Shown one piece after another: positions 1-10,819 of a stretch of DNA of 35,646 bases. Position numbers and translations under genes: made by a program. Each line of letters starts with the position of its first letter. Position 1 is the stretch's first letter. This DNA is from Chlorobiota bacterium (lineage in GTDB: Bacteria > Bacteroidota > Ignavibacteria > Kapaibacteriales > NICIL-2), in contig JAOAGY010000002.1 of assembly GCA_026415505.1 (NCBI GenBank), forward strand, positions 1-35,646. The letters run 5' to 3'. The notes under the pieces were generated by a model, which saw only the letters and a program-made list of their open reading frames with translations, was not told the DNA's origin and ran no database searches.

Positions 1-3000
1 CCGGAGACGTCGTAATTGTTGTAGTCGAGCGCTGATAGTGGAATTGTGCTCGGAGTGGTCGCCACATACAATGCATACGACTTCGAGCCGGACGCTCCGT
101 ACATGCGATTGGCGAAGACGTTGTTGCGAACGTCTATGTTCGCCGTCGAGGTATTCACCAGCAACGCAGCGCTCTGTCCTGCACCAGAGGAAGGCACAAA
201 GTAAGAGCCACGCAAGAATACTGAGTTGTGATAGACGCGAACATTGCCCGTCGAGGTTATGCGGATACCGTACGTGCTCCACGTCGTGCTTATGCCATAA
301 TCATGAGCGACGTTCGAAACCATGTTGTTGGCAATGAGGATATTGGCATTGGGGCTGACGGAATTTACATCGATCCCGTATGCCCACCAATTCCCACTTG
401 CTGTATAGTGAACGCGGTTGATGCGGTTGCCAGAAATTATTGCATTTGCTACTGCAGTCGAGCAAGCAATCGCGGTAACGTTAGTACTACTTGTTGTGTA
501 CCCCAAAATGCCATCGATTGTGTTGTTACGAATAAGCGAACCGCTTGCATTATCGAGCTGGATTCCCGCACCCGACGACGAAGCTGGAGAAACGTTGAGT
601 ATCGCATTGCGCTCGATGATGAGATTGTTCGACCAGCTCGCCATGATAGCGCGGTACTTGATCGAGTCGCTGCTTCCGTAGGAGGAGCCGCTGCCACCGA
701 TCGTGTTGCGCGCAATCGTGATCGTATCGTTGGGGAAACCTGTCAGCCCGATGATGCGGATGCCGTAGTACGTACCGGTGATGACGTTGTCGGAGAGCAC
801 AATGTAGCTGTTGCCGTATCCACTGCTACCGACCGTCGAGCCGCCAACGAAAATGCCGTATGCACCTGTGTTGGTGTTCAATCCTGTTTTGATCGTGCAG
901 AATCGAACAGTATCGCGCTGGCAGCCTGGCACAATGCTGAACGCCGTCGGACCCATGAACTGAATTGCAGCGATTGAGCCACTTGTTGCGTTGTTGACGA
1001 TCGTCAGGTTGCTTCCTGTTTGATCGCCCGGGCGGCGCCCATCAATGATGACTCGCTGTGCACTGTTGAAGCGGAGCAGACCACCGCTGGTGTTCGTGCC
1101 ACTGATCGTCGCCGTGACGCCCGTGGCGGGACGAATGGTGATGGTGTACGTTCCAGCACCAGTGCCTTCCTCTTGCATCGCATTGAGCGCGACTGCGCCG
1201 GTTTCGTTGGTCAAATCGCCCGTCACCAAAATTGTGATGTTCCCGGTGACGACGCGGCTATTGATGTACTCGAAGACGCCACCAGTATTGGTCAACGACG
1301 TGAACGACTGCGACGGTCCCACCTGAATTGTCCCACTGACGCTGCCGGCGATGGTGTACGAGTAGAAAGGCGTCGCCGGGAAATTCGCGTTCGTCAGTGC
1401 GACACTCGTCGGTGCAGTGGTCAGGGTCGCACCGCCGACGGCGACATTCGGCGTTGCTGCCAGGTCCTGTGCGACGAAGAAGTACTGAATGACATCGCCC
1501 GTGCTCAGCGCCGAGGTCAGCAGCGAATAATTGATCACGAAGGTAAACGGTGAGCTGGTATTCGATGCTTCTACCCACTTCCAACCGTTGTCCGTGCTGG
1601 TATTGCCGACGTATTGATTGGCTTCGGTGGATTTTTTGTAGTAGAGCCGCGGACGTGTGCCAGTAGCGGTGTTGACGCCGCTGCCACCGTCGATGATGAC
1701 GATGTTCGGTACAGTGCGCGTCGACGATGCCGTACCATTGCCGAGTGGTGTGAATTGAATCACCGGCGGCACAATGTCGTTGGTCGTGAAATTGCCAGCG
1801 TCTGCGCCGATATCGATCGGCGTCAACGACGACCGCGACTGACCATCGAAGTCCTCCGTCACCGCAGGACTGTACACGATCGGCGCACCGTTGCTTTCGA
1901 CTGGCGTCGAGCCTGTCGTCGAAATATGAAGATCGCCTGTTGTCGCGCTTCCGTTCGGATTGACAAAGTTCGCATCGCCGTAACCGGTCGAGGCATCCAT
2001 CCCCGAACCACTGCGCCACGCTGCCAGAGTTTGGTACAGTGTGACCGTCGAAGTGCCGATACCACCGACGAATCCGCCTGTTCCGGGGACGTAGTACAGG
2101 TTGTTATCCATCGCGAGCGTCGTCGTCGCACCAATGACGACACCGACGTGGTAGCCCGTTCCACTCGACGTCGTGCGATTGACCTGAACGATGTTGTTGC
2201 GGATTTCATCGGTCGAAGTTGCAGCACGGAACAAACCGATCGAATACAACACCGTTCCAGCTCCTGATGCAACGCTCCCGCCAATGTAAATGCTGTTGTG
2301 GTAGATCCCCGTCGGCTGCGAATTGTTTTTGTAGAGTCCATAAAAACTCACCTGACCAGTAACTGCATTCCCATTGGGATCGAGACCCAGCCGAATCATG
2401 TTGTTACGGATGTTCGTCTGACCGCCGAAGATGAGCATACCGGTACCGATGACAGCGACCGATGTGCTCGACGGTGTTGCCGACAATGCCAAAGAGTGAA
2501 TGGAGTTCCGCTCGACGAGCACGACCCCCGCTGAGGTGCTCGAATTAACACCCATCCCCAGTACCCAATGCGAGGCTGTCACCGTGGATGTGTTTGTGCT
2601 CAGTAAACTATGCACTACGTTCCCACGCACAATGTGTCCGCTCAAACCGCCCAGTGGTTGCGTCGTCGAGTTCACTGCAATACCCGTCAGCGCCATCGAG
2701 GGGAACGATGTGCTCGAATTCAGTGTCGTCGTAGTCAAATTTCGCACCGTATTGTTTTCGACTGTTACAATTCCAGAATTGATCAGGATGCCACGAATAA
2801 ACTGTGCCCCCGATGTGCTCGATGTACCGTTGTTGTTGAGATTGGCGACCGTATTGCCCGACACGATCGTGCGCACATAGCTCGAACCAGCGCTGATGCT
2901 GATACCGGTCAGTTGCTGAGTACCAGTCGCCGAGGTTGCAGCGTTGATGCTATTTGCTGTCGTTGTGCTGCCGATTACGTTGTTTGTGACGTAGGACTCA

Positions 3001-5246
3001 GCTCCAACCGTCGAAGCGAGATTGATGCCGATGAAAATCCACCCCGATGCCGTGTTCTCGGCGTTCATCGTGATCCCGCCGACAGTGTTGCCTGAAATCG
3101 TGGTACTAAAGCCCTGAGTACTCGATGAAAAGCCGTAGATGGCGTTGAACGTCGGAGGTGTGCTCGTTGTCGTGCTCTGGAGCGTAATCGAGTTGGTTGC
3201 AGTTGCACTGCCGATTGTGTTGTTTTGAATGAGCAGGTTCCCACCGGATGCAAAAATTCCGTTGGCAGCGGTCGTCGAAGTACTCGCCGTCCGGAAATAG
3301 AGATTGGTGATCGTATTACCGATGATGCGCGTCGTATCGAGCGTCGAGGTTACTAGCGAGCAGTAGATACCGTACAAAATGGGAGTCAGCGTGGTCGTAC
3401 TGATGTTGTACGTCATTTGGCTACCCCCGCCACCCGGTTGTGTTCCGCCAATAACATTGTTGGCGATGTAATGGCCGCCACTATTGGTCGAACCCGACAG
3501 AAACACGTGATAGAGCGTTACCGACGATGTAAACGTTCGCGAAGTTGTCTGGTAGAAGCTGTTCCCCGTGATAATCCACCGCGTGTAGCCGGTAGAGCCG
3601 TAAATACCGTAATTCGTGGTCGAAGCGATGAAGTAGTTATAAATGTTGCAATTGCTGATCGTGTTGCTGTCGCTCAACACTGTCGTGTTGCCGGATGCAT
3701 ACACTGCACAATAGGGTTGATTGGTCGAAAGTGTATCACCAATGTTGCAATTGGTGAGCGTGTTTTTGCGATTGCCAACCGATGTACCCGGCGCTCCAAA
3801 GTTCACAACGCCCGACGTTGTACTCGATGACGCACCGAGGATGCGGCAGTAGCGGAATGTGTTGTTGGTTGCACCATTATAAAGCCGAATCGTCCCGATC
3901 GATGCCGTGGTATTCATGTTCGCTATCGTGAGTTGCTGCGATGTTCCGGTTCCACCCGGACGCCCATCGAAGACGATCCAACTTGCGCCGTTGAAGTCGA
4001 GCAGTACCGTCGAGACAGATGCAGCAACGACCACATTCGACACACCGCTTGCCGGGCGGAATGTCACCGTGTTCGTGCTCGATGCTCCTGGTATGGCGCC
4101 ATTGAAGACAAGCGGGAATGCCGGTTCGCTGGTGCTTGTGTAGCTCGAGAGAAATTCGAACACGACTGGACCAGCAAGACCCAATGCGTAGATGCTATCA
4201 ATCGCTGTTTTGATGTTGGGATAGTTTGTCGTTGGAATTTGTCGTGTTCCCGAAAGAAGTGGACCGCTAGTTGCCTGCGTGCCCGATAGTGGCGTGCTCG
4301 CCCTGCCTTCAGTGACGGCATAGATGCGCCAGTAGTACGTCGTGCTCGGCGTCAGTCCTGTTACAGTGTATGAGGTTGCGTTCGCTGCGGTGAGGGTGAC
4401 GAAGCTGTAATTGCTTCCGTCGGTCGAGCGCACGATCAGGAATCCGACTTCGTTATTGGAATTGTCCTGCCAGTTGAGCGTCATTTGTCCAGGCAAGACA
4501 TTAGTAAATGTCAGATTCGTTGGCGCTGACGGCGTTGTTGTGGGAGGAGTAAAGGTCATCGTGTATCCAGACGGAGGACGGGAATTGATGGTTGTCGTCT
4601 CTGTTGTCGAGCTGACAGCATCGAACGTTGTATTGACAGAGAGAAAATTGCCGCTACCGGTTCCGGACCCTGTTATACCGATCGAGGCAGATTCACTCCC
4701 ACCGAGTGAACCTGATTCTTGGTTGTAAATGAACTGCACAACTCCGGTGCCTTCGTAGAGTTTGACTTGAAACGATATAGTTGGCGTCGTTTGGGAATAG
4801 TACCACCGCACATTATTCCATTCAATAGTGAAAACACGGTTCGGCGCATTCCCATCCGTACGGTAGTACACAGCACCATTTGCCATCTGGAGATCATCCC
4901 ACAACGGAGCAATGACAGGACGAGGCGTTCCAGAGGTCAAATTATTGCTGAGAGCTGTCGAGGCATATTGCCCCAGGGTCATCCACCCATTGGTCGAAGC
5001 AGATACTTGGTTGTAAAGCTGCCCCATGTACAGAAAATCGAACCCAATGGGAACGAGGTTGTAATAGCCGTCATCGGTGGTTCCCGAAAAGAGCGTTGCA
5101 GTTTGCGTGCCGGTTTGACCAGCAATGGATGTAAAGGTACCGGTCGAATAGCTGAATGTGTAATTGGTGATGCTCTGTGCACGCAGCACAGCGGGAAGCA
5201 TCGCTGCAACGAGCAGCAACCCGACAAAACAGGAAACGCGTTTCAT
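1..5246 (-). CDS. Giant secreted beta-helix surface protein with FN3 domain (3' end beyond window)
   Basis: The frame is open from the ATG at 5246 to the left edge, giving 1748 complete codons; the C-terminus is outside the window. Residues 1-24 are a signal peptide ([17 protein letters not shown], then a small-residue cleavage region). Residues about 25-230 form a beta-rich N-terminal domain with the NGWMTLG, APLWDDL and [10 protein letters not shown] motifs common in large FCB-group surface proteins. A fibronectin type III domain follows (about 234-318, with [14 protein letters not shown] and [15 protein letters not shown]). From about 335 to 1150 there are many short N/T/S-rich repeats such as ISGNTV, IRNNMI and YHNSIYIGG, typical of right-handed parallel beta-helices. 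A different beta domain (about 1150-1305) precedes a second helix starting near 1305, whose entry segment is homologous to the first. It is probably exported by T9SS and surface-attached, with a C-terminal sorting signal expected outside the window. Its ligand is unknown. Confidence 0.9.
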   Translation of the reverse strand, partial: MKRVSCFVGLLLVAAMLPAVLRAQSITNYTFSYSTGTFTSIAGQTGTQTATLFSGTTDDGYYNLVPIGFDFLYMGQLYNQVSASTNGWMTLGQYASTALSNNLTSGTPRPVIAPLWDDLQMANGAVYYRTDGNAPNRVFTIEWNNVRWYYSQTTPTISFQVKLYEGTGVVQFIYNQESGSLGGSESASIGITGSGTGSGNFLSVNTTFDAVSSTTETTTINSRPPSGYTMTFTPPTTTPSAPTNLTFTNVLPGQMTLNWQDNSNNEVGFLIVRSTDGSNYSFVTLTAANATSYTVTGLTPSTTYYWRIYAVTEGRASTPLSGTQATSGPLLSGTRQIPTTNYPNIKTAIDSIYALGLAGPVVFEFLSSYTSTSEPAFPLVFNGAIPGASSTNTVTFRPASGVSNVVVAASVSTVLLDFNGASWIVFDGRPGGTGTSQQLTIANMNTTASIGTIRLYNGATNNTFRYCRILGASSSTTSGVVNFGAPGTSVGNRKNTLTNCNIGDTLSTNQPYCAVYASGNTTVLSDSNTISNCNIYNYFIASTTNYGIYGSTGYTRWIITGNSFYQTTSRTFTSSVTLYHVFLSGSTNSGGHYIANNVIGGTQPGGGGSQMTYNISTTTLTPILYGIYCSLVTSTLDTTRIIGNTITNLYFRTASTSTTAANGIFASGGNLLIQNNTIGSATATNSITLQSTTTSTPPTFNAIYGFSSSTQGFSTTISGNTVGGITMNAENTASGWIFIGINLASTVGAESYVTNNVIGSTTTANSINAATSATGTQQLTGISISAGSSYVRTIVSGNTVANLNNNGTSSTSGAQFIRGILINSGIVTVENNTVRNLTTTTLNSSTSFPSMALTGIAVNSTTQPLGGLSGHIVRGNVVHSLLSTNTSTVTASHWVLGMGVNSSTSAGVVLVERNSIHSLALSATPSSTSVAVIGTGMLIFGGQTNIRNNMIRLGLDPNGNAVTGQVSFYGLYKNNSQPTGIYHNSIYIGGSVASGAGTVLYSIGLFRAATSTDEIRNNIVQVNRTTSSGTGYHVGVVIGATTTLAMDNNLYYVPGTGGFVGGIGTSTVTLYQTLAAWRSGSGMDASTGYGDANFVNPNGSATTGDLHISTTGSTPVESNGAPIVYSPAVTEDFDGQSRSSLTPIDIGADAGNFTTNDIVPPVIQFTPLGNGTASSTRTVPNIVIIDGGSGVNTATGTRPRLYYKKSTEANQYVGNTSTDNGWKWVEASNTSSPFTFVINYSLLTSALSTGDVIQYFFVAQDLAATPNVAVGGATLTTAPTSVALTNANFPATPFYSYTIAGSVSGTIQVGPSQSFTSLTNTGGVFEYINSRVVTGNITILVTGDLTNETGAVALNAMQEEGTGAGTYTITIRPATGVTATISGTNTSGGLLRFNSAQRVIIDGRRPGDQTGSNLTIVNNATSGSIAAIQFMGPTAFSIVPGCQRDTVRFCTIKTGLNTNTGAYGIFVGGSTVGSSGYGNSYIVLSDNVITGTYYGIRIIGLTGFPNDTITIARNTIGGSGSSYGSSDSIKYRAIMASWSNNLIIERNAILNVSPASSSGAGIQLDNASGSLIRNNTIDGILGYTTSSTNVTAIACSTAVANAIISGNRINRVHYTASGNWWAYGIDVNSVSPNANILIANNMVSNVAHDYGISTTWSTYGIRITSTGNVRVYHNSVFLRGSYFVPSSGAGQSAALLVNTSTANIDVRNNVFANRMYGASGSKSYALYVATTPSTIPLSALDYNNYDVS

Positions 5247-5300
5247 GGTACTGAACCTTGCAATGTGAAACAAAAAGACACTGTGCGTTTCAATCGTATT

Positions 5301-5327
5301 TCGCCCCTCCGCCGATGGCGTGGGCGA
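5301..5327. other. Two-tier hairpin in the intergenic region upstream of ftsH
   Basis: TCGCCC pairs with GGGCGA and encloses CGCC-GAT-GGCG. It lies in the 219-bp region between the divergent surface-protein and ftsH starts, so it is not a terminator for either. It could be a leader structure or chance in GC-rich DNA. I see no convincing promoter for ftsH in this region. Confidence 0.3.
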
Positions 5328-5465
5328 CAGTGTTCCTCCTCCACTGGCAAACTTACAACGCCGGTAGCAATTCTGCAAGAGCCTTCGTACAATGCACACT
5401 TTCGGCTATACGTCAATGGTCGCGACGGTTTATCAACACCTCGAAAACGCGTGAGCAATCGCCCC

Positions 5466-8400
5466 ATGCAACCTGGTCGCAACGACTCCCCCACCGGACG
5501 CATCGTTCGCTCGGTGCTCGTCTGGATGGGCATTTTTCTTTCGATCGTCGTCATGTACGTCCTGCTCCACAGCGGGCAGCGTCCCGAGTGGACCGTTCGG
5601 TACACCGACTACTTGAGTTTCCTCGACGAAAATTTGATCGCCTCGGCAACGATCACCAAAAGCAACCTCAACGACTACGAATTCCACGGCGAGCTCAAGC
5701 AGCCCGTTTCGATGATGATCGACGGGCGCATGCGGCAGGTCAAGTATTTCGTCACACGCTTGGGAACGATCGACAGCCGCACCGAAGAACTGTGGCGCTC
5801 GAAAGGTATCACGTGGACATACGAGCAAAGCGATTCGTCGTGGCTCGGCACTCTGCTGACCGTGCTGATGTGGGTCGGGCTGCTCGGAATTTTCCTCCTG
5901 ATGATGCGCCGCATGCAAGCGGGTAACTCGACGCGGACGATTTTTTCGTTCGGCAAAGCCCGCACCCGCACGCTCAGCGACACCGGCAAGCGTGTCACGT
6001 TCATGGACGTCGCCGGCGCCGAAGAAGCCAAATTCGAGCTTCAGGAGATCGTCGAGTTTTTGCGCGAGCCACAAAAATTCCAGCGGCTGGGCGGGAAGAT
6101 TCCCAAAGGCGTGCTGCTGCTGGGACCGCCGGGCACAGGGAAGTGCGTCGTCGGTGAAACACTCGTTCCGACCAACAAAGGTATCATTGCGATCCAGGAC
6201 ATCCCGAAACACTACTGGGTCGAACCGCTCACCGGACAGATCGCAGGCGCTGCCGTACCGAGCTTCGATAGCGACAGAACCGCTATCGCGATGCATCCCG
6301 TCTCGCACTGGTATTACCTTGGTCGTCAACGGACGATTCGCATCACACTGCGGCAGGGCATGTCGCTGGAAGGAACGCACGAGCATCCCGTTTTGGTGAT
6401 GGATACCAGCGGCAAACTCGTCTATCGTCGGCTCGACGATCTCCAACCGGGCGACTGGGTCGCAGTCAAGTTCAACATGCAGACATTCGGCTACCGCCGC
6501 GATGTGGACGTCGAGCAAGCATACACGATGGGCTTGCTCACGGGCGATGGCAACCTGACCATAAGCAACCGTGTAGAGCTGACAAGTGCCGATGCCGAGA
6601 TCGTCGAGCACTTCACCTCGTTCGTCCGGCAGCGGTACGGTACCGATGTCCACATCGGTCGTCGCCAGTACTCCTCGGTCGTGTCGTCGTGGCAGATCAA
6701 AAAAGACTTTCTCCAAAACGGGATGGCGATGCTGACTGCTCCACACAAGGCGATTCCGGATACGATTCTCCAAGCACCGAAAGAGATCGTCGTCGCATTT
6801 CTGCAGGGGCTTTTCGATGCCGATGGCTACTTCCAGCGATATGCGGTCGGCTATTCCACGGTCAGCCGTCACCTTGCCGAACAAGTGACGATGTTGTTGC
6901 TCGATCTGGGGATTGTCCCTCGCCTTCGTGTCAAAACCGAAGCAGGCGACACTCATCCGCATCGGGTGTGGGAAATTGTCATCTCCGGTACTTCACTTCC
7001 TCGTTTCGCAACAGAAGTCGGTTTCCGGCTTCCTCGCAAGCAGCAAGCCCTCGAGGAGTACTTGGCAACCCATACCGCTGGCGTCAACACGAACGTGGAC
7101 GTCATACCGCACGTTGCGCCGCTGATTCTCGAATGCTGGCAAGAGCTGCGCCAGCGCGGCAAAAGCACCAGTCGTCTTGCATCGCTGGCAGACAAGCTGC
7201 GCGATCGCGGTCGAGTTTCCCGTCAGACGCTCCGTGAGTTCGCCGAAGCCTTCGCCACTGCAGGTTGCACGCATCCGGCGTCGGAGTACTTGGCACAACT
7301 TGCCGACCTCGACGTTTTCTTTTCCCCCGTCTGGCACATCGAGCACGGCGAAGCCGATGTGTACGATGTGACCGTGCCGACGACGCACTCGTTCGTGACC
7401 AACGGCATGATCTCGCACAACACCCTCCTGGCACGCGCCGTCGCCGGTGAAGCCAATGTGCCGTTCTTTTCGATCTCCGGTGCCGACTTCGTCGAAATGT
7501 TCGTCGGTGTCGGCGCCAGTCGCGTGCGCGACCTGTTCGACCAAGCAAAACGCAACGCTCCCTGCATCGTGTTCATCGACGAAATAGATGCCGTCGGGCG
7601 CCAGCGCGGCGCCGGCTTGGGCGGCGGTCACGACGAGCGCGAACAAACGCTGAACGCACTGCTGGTCGAAATGGATGGCTTCGAGCAAAACAGCGGCGTC
7701 ATCGTCATCGCCGCCACAAACCGTGCCGACATTCTCGATCCTGCATTGCTCCGACCCGGACGGTTCGATCGGCATATCGTCGTCGATCGTCCCGACGTGC
7801 GCGGTCGCGAAGGCATCTTGAAGGTGCACACCCGCAACATTCCACTGGCGCCGGACGTGGACCTGAGCGTCATCGCACGTTCGACGCCCGGTGCATCGGG
7901 CGCCGATCTGGCGAACATCGTCAACGAAGCAGCGCTTTTTGCCGCACGACGCGGCAGCAACGTCGTCACGATGGCGGATTTCGAGCAAGCCAAAGACAAG
8001 GTCTTCATGGGCATCGAGCGGCGCAGCTTGGTGCTCTCCGAGCGCGAAAAACGCACGACCGCCTACCACGAAATGGGGCATGCACTGCTGGGCAAGCTGC
8101 TGCCCAACGCCGACCCGGTGCACAAGGTCACGATCATTCCCCGCGGACCAGCGTTGGGCGTGACATCGTACCTACCGCAGGAAGATCGGCACACGCTGTC
8201 GAAGGACTACATCGAAACGCAGATCATGTGCCTTCTCGGCGGGCGCTTGGCAGAAAAAATCGTCTTCGACCAGTACACCACCGGCGCAGCGAACGATTTG
8301 GAACGCGCCACCGCACTGGCACGCAAGATGGTCACCGAATGGGGCATGAGTGATCGCATCGGTCCGGTCAACTACAACTCGCCGCACAACGAGGTGTTCT

Positions 8401-8657
8401 TGGGTCGCGATTTCGGTCACGTGCGACCGTACAGCGAACAAACGGCTCAGCTCATCGATGCCGAAGTGACGCGCATCGTGCGCGAGCTGGAACACCGCGC
8501 CGAGGAATTGCTCCGCGCTCGCGAAGACCTGATGCACTTTTTGGTGGCTCACCTACTCGAAAAAGAAACGCTCGACGGCGCCGAACTCGATCGGCTCATC
8601 GAGCAGTTCGAGCGCGAACGGTCGCAGTCCGCACGACAAGAGAACATAGCGGTATAG
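5466..8657 (+). CDS. ftsH: ATP-dependent zinc metalloprotease FtsH, interrupted by an intein
   Basis: FtsH is a membrane-anchored AAA+ protease that degrades misassembled membrane proteins and selected cytosolic regulators. The 1063-aa precursor has a transmembrane segment at about 14-35, an extracytoplasmic domain, a second segment at about 126-149, and the AAA module. The Walker A motif GPPGTGK ends at residue 226 and its next residue, T, comes only at 653, because a 426-aa intein lies between. After it are Walker B ([11 protein letters not shown], near 700), the second region of homology ([10 protein letters not shown]) and the zinc site HEMGH at 868-872, with the third ligand expected in the downstream [11 protein letters not shown] segment. 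Removing the intein leaves 637 aa, normal for FtsH. The open frame extends upstream to 4719, but that part overlaps the surface-protein gene antisense. I chose ATG 5466 because it sits just before the first transmembrane segment; in-frame GTG 5451 is possible. It is divergent from the surface gene and convergent with dnaA. Confidence 0.95.
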   Translation: MQPGRNDSPTGRIVRSVLVWMGIFLSIVVMYVLLHSGQRPEWTVRYTDYLSFLDENLIASATITKSNLNDYEFHGELKQPVSMMIDGRMRQVKYFVTRLGTIDSRTEELWRSKGITWTYEQSDSSWLGTLLTVLMWVGLLGIFLLMMRRMQAGNSTRTIFSFGKARTRTLSDTGKRVTFMDVAGAEEAKFELQEIVEFLREPQKFQRLGGKIPKGVLLLGPPGTGKCVVGETLVPTNKGIIAIQDIPKHYWVEPLTGQIAGAAVPSFDSDRTAIAMHPVSHWYYLGRQRTIRITLRQGMSLEGTHEHPVLVMDTSGKLVYRRLDDLQPGDWVAVKFNMQTFGYRRDVDVEQAYTMGLLTGDGNLTISNRVELTSADAEIVEHFTSFVRQRYGTDVHIGRRQYSSVVSSWQIKKDFLQNGMAMLTAPHKAIPDTILQAPKEIVVAFLQGLFDADGYFQRYAVGYSTVSRHLAEQVTMLLLDLGIVPRLRVKTEAGDTHPHRVWEIVISGTSLPRFATEVGFRLPRKQQALEEYLATHTAGVNTNVDVIPHVAPLILECWQELRQRGKSTSRLASLADKLRDRGRVSRQTLREFAEAFATAGCTHPASEYLAQLADLDVFFSPVWHIEHGEADVYDVTVPTTHSFVTNGMISHNTLLARAVAGEANVPFFSISGADFVEMFVGVGASRVRDLFDQAKRNAPCIVFIDEIDAVGRQRGAGLGGGHDEREQTLNALLVEMDGFEQNSGVIVIAATNRADILDPALLRPGRFDRHIVVDRPDVRGREGILKVHTRNIPLAPDVDLSVIARSTPGASGADLANIVNEAALFAARRGSNVVTMADFEQAKDKVFMGIERRSLVLSEREKRTTAYHEMGHALLGKLLPNADPVHKVTIIPRGPALGVTSYLPQEDRHTLSKDYIETQIMCLLGGRLAEKIVFDQYTTGAANDLERATALARKMVTEWGMSDRIGPVNYNSPHNEVFLGRDFGHVRPYSEQTAQLIDAEVTRIVRELEHRAEELLRAREDLMHFLVAHLLEKETLDGAELDRLIEQFERERSQSARQENIAV
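6144..7421 (+). mobile_element. Intein with LAGLIDADG homing endonuclease, in the FtsH Walker A motif
   Basis: This 426-residue insertion lies exactly between Lys and Thr of GPPGTGK/T. It starts with the nucleophile Cys1 ([10 protein letters not shown]) and ends [12 protein letters not shown], followed by Thr+1, so the residues expected of a class 1 intein are present: Cys1, penultimate His, terminal Asn and a hydroxyl +1 residue. Block B is GTHEHPVLV (T78, H81) and block F is [12 protein letters not shown]. Between the splicing blocks lie two LAGLIDADG helices, GLLTGDGN (Asp135) and GLFDADGY (Asp227), both keeping the acidic catalytic residue, so the endonuclease looks intact. The frame is maintained throughout. 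Splicing should restore an uninterrupted FtsH, while the unspliced precursor has a disrupted P-loop and should not bind ATP. Splicing and cleavage are inferred, not shown. Confidence 0.95.
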
Positions 8658-8659
8658 CC

Positions 8660-8700
8660 TGATCGGTCACCAGAATGGGCGGCTCGCCTCCGACGATCAC
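8660..8700. terminator. Possible bidirectional terminator between ftsH and dnaA
   Basis: TGATCG at 8660-8665 pairs with CGATCA at 8695-8700, and the stem extends by TC/GA past a one-base bulge. It begins 3 nt after the ftsH stop and 15 nt beyond the dnaA stop. There is no U-tract on either strand, so intrinsic termination is uncertain. Confidence 0.35.
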
Positions 8701-8714
8701 AGTGCGCCACGACG

Positions 8715-10181
8715 CTACATCTTCAGCTTGCGCTTGAGCTGCTCTACTGCTTGTGCGATAGTCGGATCGGTGGCGAGGTAGTTTTCGACCATCTGGATCG
8801 AATGCAGCACCGTCGTATGATCGCGACCGCCGAAGTGAAGCCCGATGGATTTGAGCGACAACGACGTCAGGTGCTTTGCAAGGTACATTGCCACTTGTCG
8901 CGGGAGGACAATTTCGTGTTTTCGAGTTTTACTTTCGAGCAACTCGACGGGAACTTTGTAGTAAGCGGCAACAGCGCTTTTGATGTCGTCCATCGTCACA
9001 GCGAGCGTATCGAGCGGTCCCAGTAAACCACGCAGCACTTCTTTGGCAAGCTCTATTGTCGGGATGCGTCCGTCGAGCGAGACTTTAGCGATCAAGCTGA
9101 TGAGACATCCTTCGAGCTCGCGGACACTGCTCGTCACATGACGCGCAATGTATTCGAGGACATCGCGCGGAACTTCTACCCCCTCATCGTTGCTCTTCCG
9201 CTGTAGGATCGCCAATCGCATTTCGTAATCGGGAGGTTGGATATCGGCGGTGAGTCCCCACTGGAAGCGTGAAATGAGCCTCTCGTCAACATCGCGAAGC
9301 TCTTTCGGCGGGCGATCGCTGGTCAAAATGATTTGTTTGCCGAGCTGATGAAGCGCGTTGAAGGTGTGAAAAAAATTGTCCTGCGTTTTTTCTTTTCCCT
9401 CGAAAAATTGAATGTCGTCAACTATCAGAACGTCCACGCTGCGGTAGAACGCGGTGAACTCGCTGGTCTTGTTGTTCTGAATGGCATTGATGTACTCGAT
9501 CGTGAAGCGTTCGCTGGTGGTGTACAGCACGCGCAGTGTGCGATTGCGCTCGAGAATTCGGTTGCCGATGGCTTGTACCAAGTGCGTTTTGCCCAAGCCT
9601 GTGGCGCCGTAGATAACCAGCGGATTGAAGCGTGTCTTGCCCGGCTGTTCGGCGACGGCTTGCGCCGCGGAATACGCGAGCTGGTTGCTGTCGCCGGCGA
9701 TGAAATTGGCGAACGTATAGCGACGGTTCAGATAGGCAGCAAAATCGGCGACGTCAGGCGCTGACGGCGCAAAGGGCAACTGCACCTGAACCGGAGCGGA
9801 GCCAGCTTGTCGGAAAGCCGGCAACCGTATCGTTCGTTGCTCGAGCGTTTCGGCGCTGTGCTCGACGACGACTTCGTATTTGAGCCGTGCGCCGGTGCCG
9901 AGTACCTGATAGAGTGTCTTCTGGAGCAAGCCGTAGTAGTGTTCTTCGAGCCATTCGTAGAAGAACTGGCTCGGTACTTGGAGCACAAGCTCGCGTCCGT
10001 CACAGCGGAGCGGTTTGATCGGCTCGAACCACGTGCGGTAATGCTGGGACGACACGTTGTCCTTGATGATCGCAAGGCATTGTTCCCAGATAGCACCGGG
10101 GTCTGCTGTCTGGCTCTGCACTGGACGTTCTTGTTCTGTTTTGACTGCCTGGAGCTCAGCGCTACCGAACAGACTGAGCAT
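8715..10181 (-). CDS. dnaA: Chromosomal replication initiator protein DnaA
   Basis: DnaA binds DnaA boxes at the origin, melts it and recruits the helicase. The 488-aa product has domain I at about 25-105 (IWEQCLAIIKDNVSSQHYRTW), a short linker, and AAA+ domain III with Walker A GATGLGKTH (192-200) and Walker B VLIVDDIQFF (251-260), followed by ERLISRFQWGL. Domain IV at the C-terminus has the DNA-binding signature GGRDHTTVLHS. The frame is open up to 10382, but the family start matches ATG 10181 (MLSLFGS), because domain I begins about 25 residues later; the extra 67 codons show no family resemblance. It lies downstream of rpsR after a 339-bp gap and is convergent with ftsH. I saw no DnaA-box cluster next to it, so the gene may not mark the origin here. 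Confidence 0.96.
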   Translation of the reverse strand: MLSLFGSAELQAVKTEQERPVQSQTADPGAIWEQCLAIIKDNVSSQHYRTWFEPIKPLRCDGRELVLQVPSQFFYEWLEEHYYGLLQKTLYQVLGTGARLKYEVVVEHSAETLEQRTIRLPAFRQAGSAPVQVQLPFAPSAPDVADFAAYLNRRYTFANFIAGDSNQLAYSAAQAVAEQPGKTRFNPLVIYGATGLGKTHLVQAIGNRILERNRTLRVLYTTSERFTIEYINAIQNNKTSEFTAFYRSVDVLIVDDIQFFEGKEKTQDNFFHTFNALHQLGKQIILTSDRPPKELRDVDERLISRFQWGLTADIQPPDYEMRLAILQRKSNDEGVEVPRDVLEYIARHVTSSVRELEGCLISLIAKVSLDGRIPTIELAKEVLRGLLGPLDTLAVTMDDIKSAVAAYYKVPVELLESKTRKHEIVLPRQVAMYLAKHLTSLSLKSIGLHFGGRDHTTVLHSIQMVENYLATDPTIAQAVEQLKRKLKM

Positions 10182-10350
10182 GGGTGAATGTTTTTTCGAC
10201 AAGGCTACCTCCCGGACAGGATAGAACGTACACCACACCGACTCTTCTCCTGATGCGATTGGCAGGCGATGCACTGTTCCGATCGTTGCCACTGTGACAC
10301 CAATCGGAGCGGCACATTCGTCGCTCGGACCATCGGAGAGCGAGCGGGCG

Positions 10351-10383
10351 CAAAATTCGGTTGCCCACCCCTCGATTTGCAAG
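10351..10383 (-). promoter_or_regulatory. Candidate dnaA promoter (Bacteroidota-like)
   Basis: On the minus strand the element GAATTTTG (10351-10358) matches TAnnTTTG at 7 of 8 specified or free positions. It is preceded after 21 nt by CTTG, one mismatch from TTTG. It would give a leader of about 160 nt before ATG 10181 and would place the upstream in-frame ATG at 10382 outside the transcript. Confidence 0.3.
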
Positions 10384-10470
10384 AGAAGTTGGATGGGCTG
10401 TAAAAATTTTTTTGTCGTCTGCGGCGAACGTCGCTCTATGCAAGCACTGATGCGGCGTACAAAGACAGCG

Positions 10471-10500
10471 ATGCTCTCCCGCCATTCGACGGAAGAGCAT
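10471..10500 (-). terminator. Hairpin 20 nt after the rpsR stop
   Basis: ATGCTCT pairs with AGAGCAT over 7 bp, with three further inner pairs (CCG/CGG) after a mismatch. It sits just beyond the end of the ribosomal-protein cluster. No U-tract follows, so it may be a weak terminator or an RNA 3'-end stabiliser. Confidence 0.4.
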
Positions 10501-10520
10501 CACTTACGGCTGAGGACGGA

Positions 10521-10817
10521 CTACTTCAAATCCTGTGCCACGAACGGAAGCAGTGCAAGATGTCGAGCGTACTTGATGGCGCGCGCAACTTGACGCTGTT
10601 GATAAGCGGTCAACCCCGTCACTCGGCGCGGCAGAATACGTCCCTGGTCGTTGATGAACTGCGACAGGAACTTCGGGTCGAGATAGTCAACCACCTTCGA
10701 TTCGCCGAGCGGCGAGCGGCGTTTGCGGAAGGCAGATTGCCGACCGCGAAACGGCGAGACGATCGCCGTCATACCGTCGGCGTTGGCATCGGGATCGAGT
10801 TGTCTGCGACGTCGCAT
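10521..10817 (-). CDS. rpsR: 30S ribosomal protein bS18
   Basis: bS18 is a small-subunit protein that binds with bS6 on the platform of the 30S subunit. The 98-aa product has the conserved core from about residue 42, with [20 protein letters not shown] followed by the [20 protein letters not shown] segment, and ends [11 protein letters not shown]. The N-terminal 40 residues are basic and variable, as is common. ATG 10817 is chosen because it lies only 2 nt from the rpmE stop codon; an internal ATG near residue 16 is less likely. It is the last gene of a tight minus-strand run with rpmE and the 59-aa gene. The usual partners rpsF, ssb and rplI are not next to it. Confidence 0.96.
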   Translation of the reverse strand: MRRRRQLDPDANADGMTAIVSPFRGRQSAFRKRRSPLGESKVVDYLDPKFLSQFINDQGRILPRRVTGLTAYQQRQVARAIKYARHLALLPFVAQDLK

Positions 10818-10819
10818 AG

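Larger units (their letters stand above)
10182..10520. other. 339-bp non-coding gap between rpsR and dnaA
   Basis: I see no convincing gene here. Small open frames on both strands look random. The gap holds a hairpin after rpsR (10471-10500), an A5T7 tract at 10402-10413 and a candidate dnaA promoter (10351-10383). I did not see the 9-mer TTATCCACA or close variants, so I do not call an origin. Confidence 0.5.

Noticed and set aside
1-5246. Many short N/T/S-rich repeats read as a DNA tandem repeat or CRISPR array
   Set aside because: The repeats are degenerate at the DNA level, vary in spacing and translate as beta-helix coils in one open frame.
4719-5465. N-terminal extension of the ftsH frame by 249 codons
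   Set aside because: It lies antisense to the surface-protein gene, has no FtsH similarity, and precedes the normal FtsH start just before the first transmembrane helix.
5433-6962. 509-codon minus-strand frame over ftsH and the intein
   Set aside because: It is a shadow of strong plus-strand coding; the translation shows no recognisable domain and crosses the extein/intein border.
6144-7421. Reading the ftsH interruption as a frameshift, pseudogene or inserted unrelated gene
   Set aside because: The frame is continuous and the insert has all splicing blocks and a perfect Walker A junction, so an intein explains it fully.
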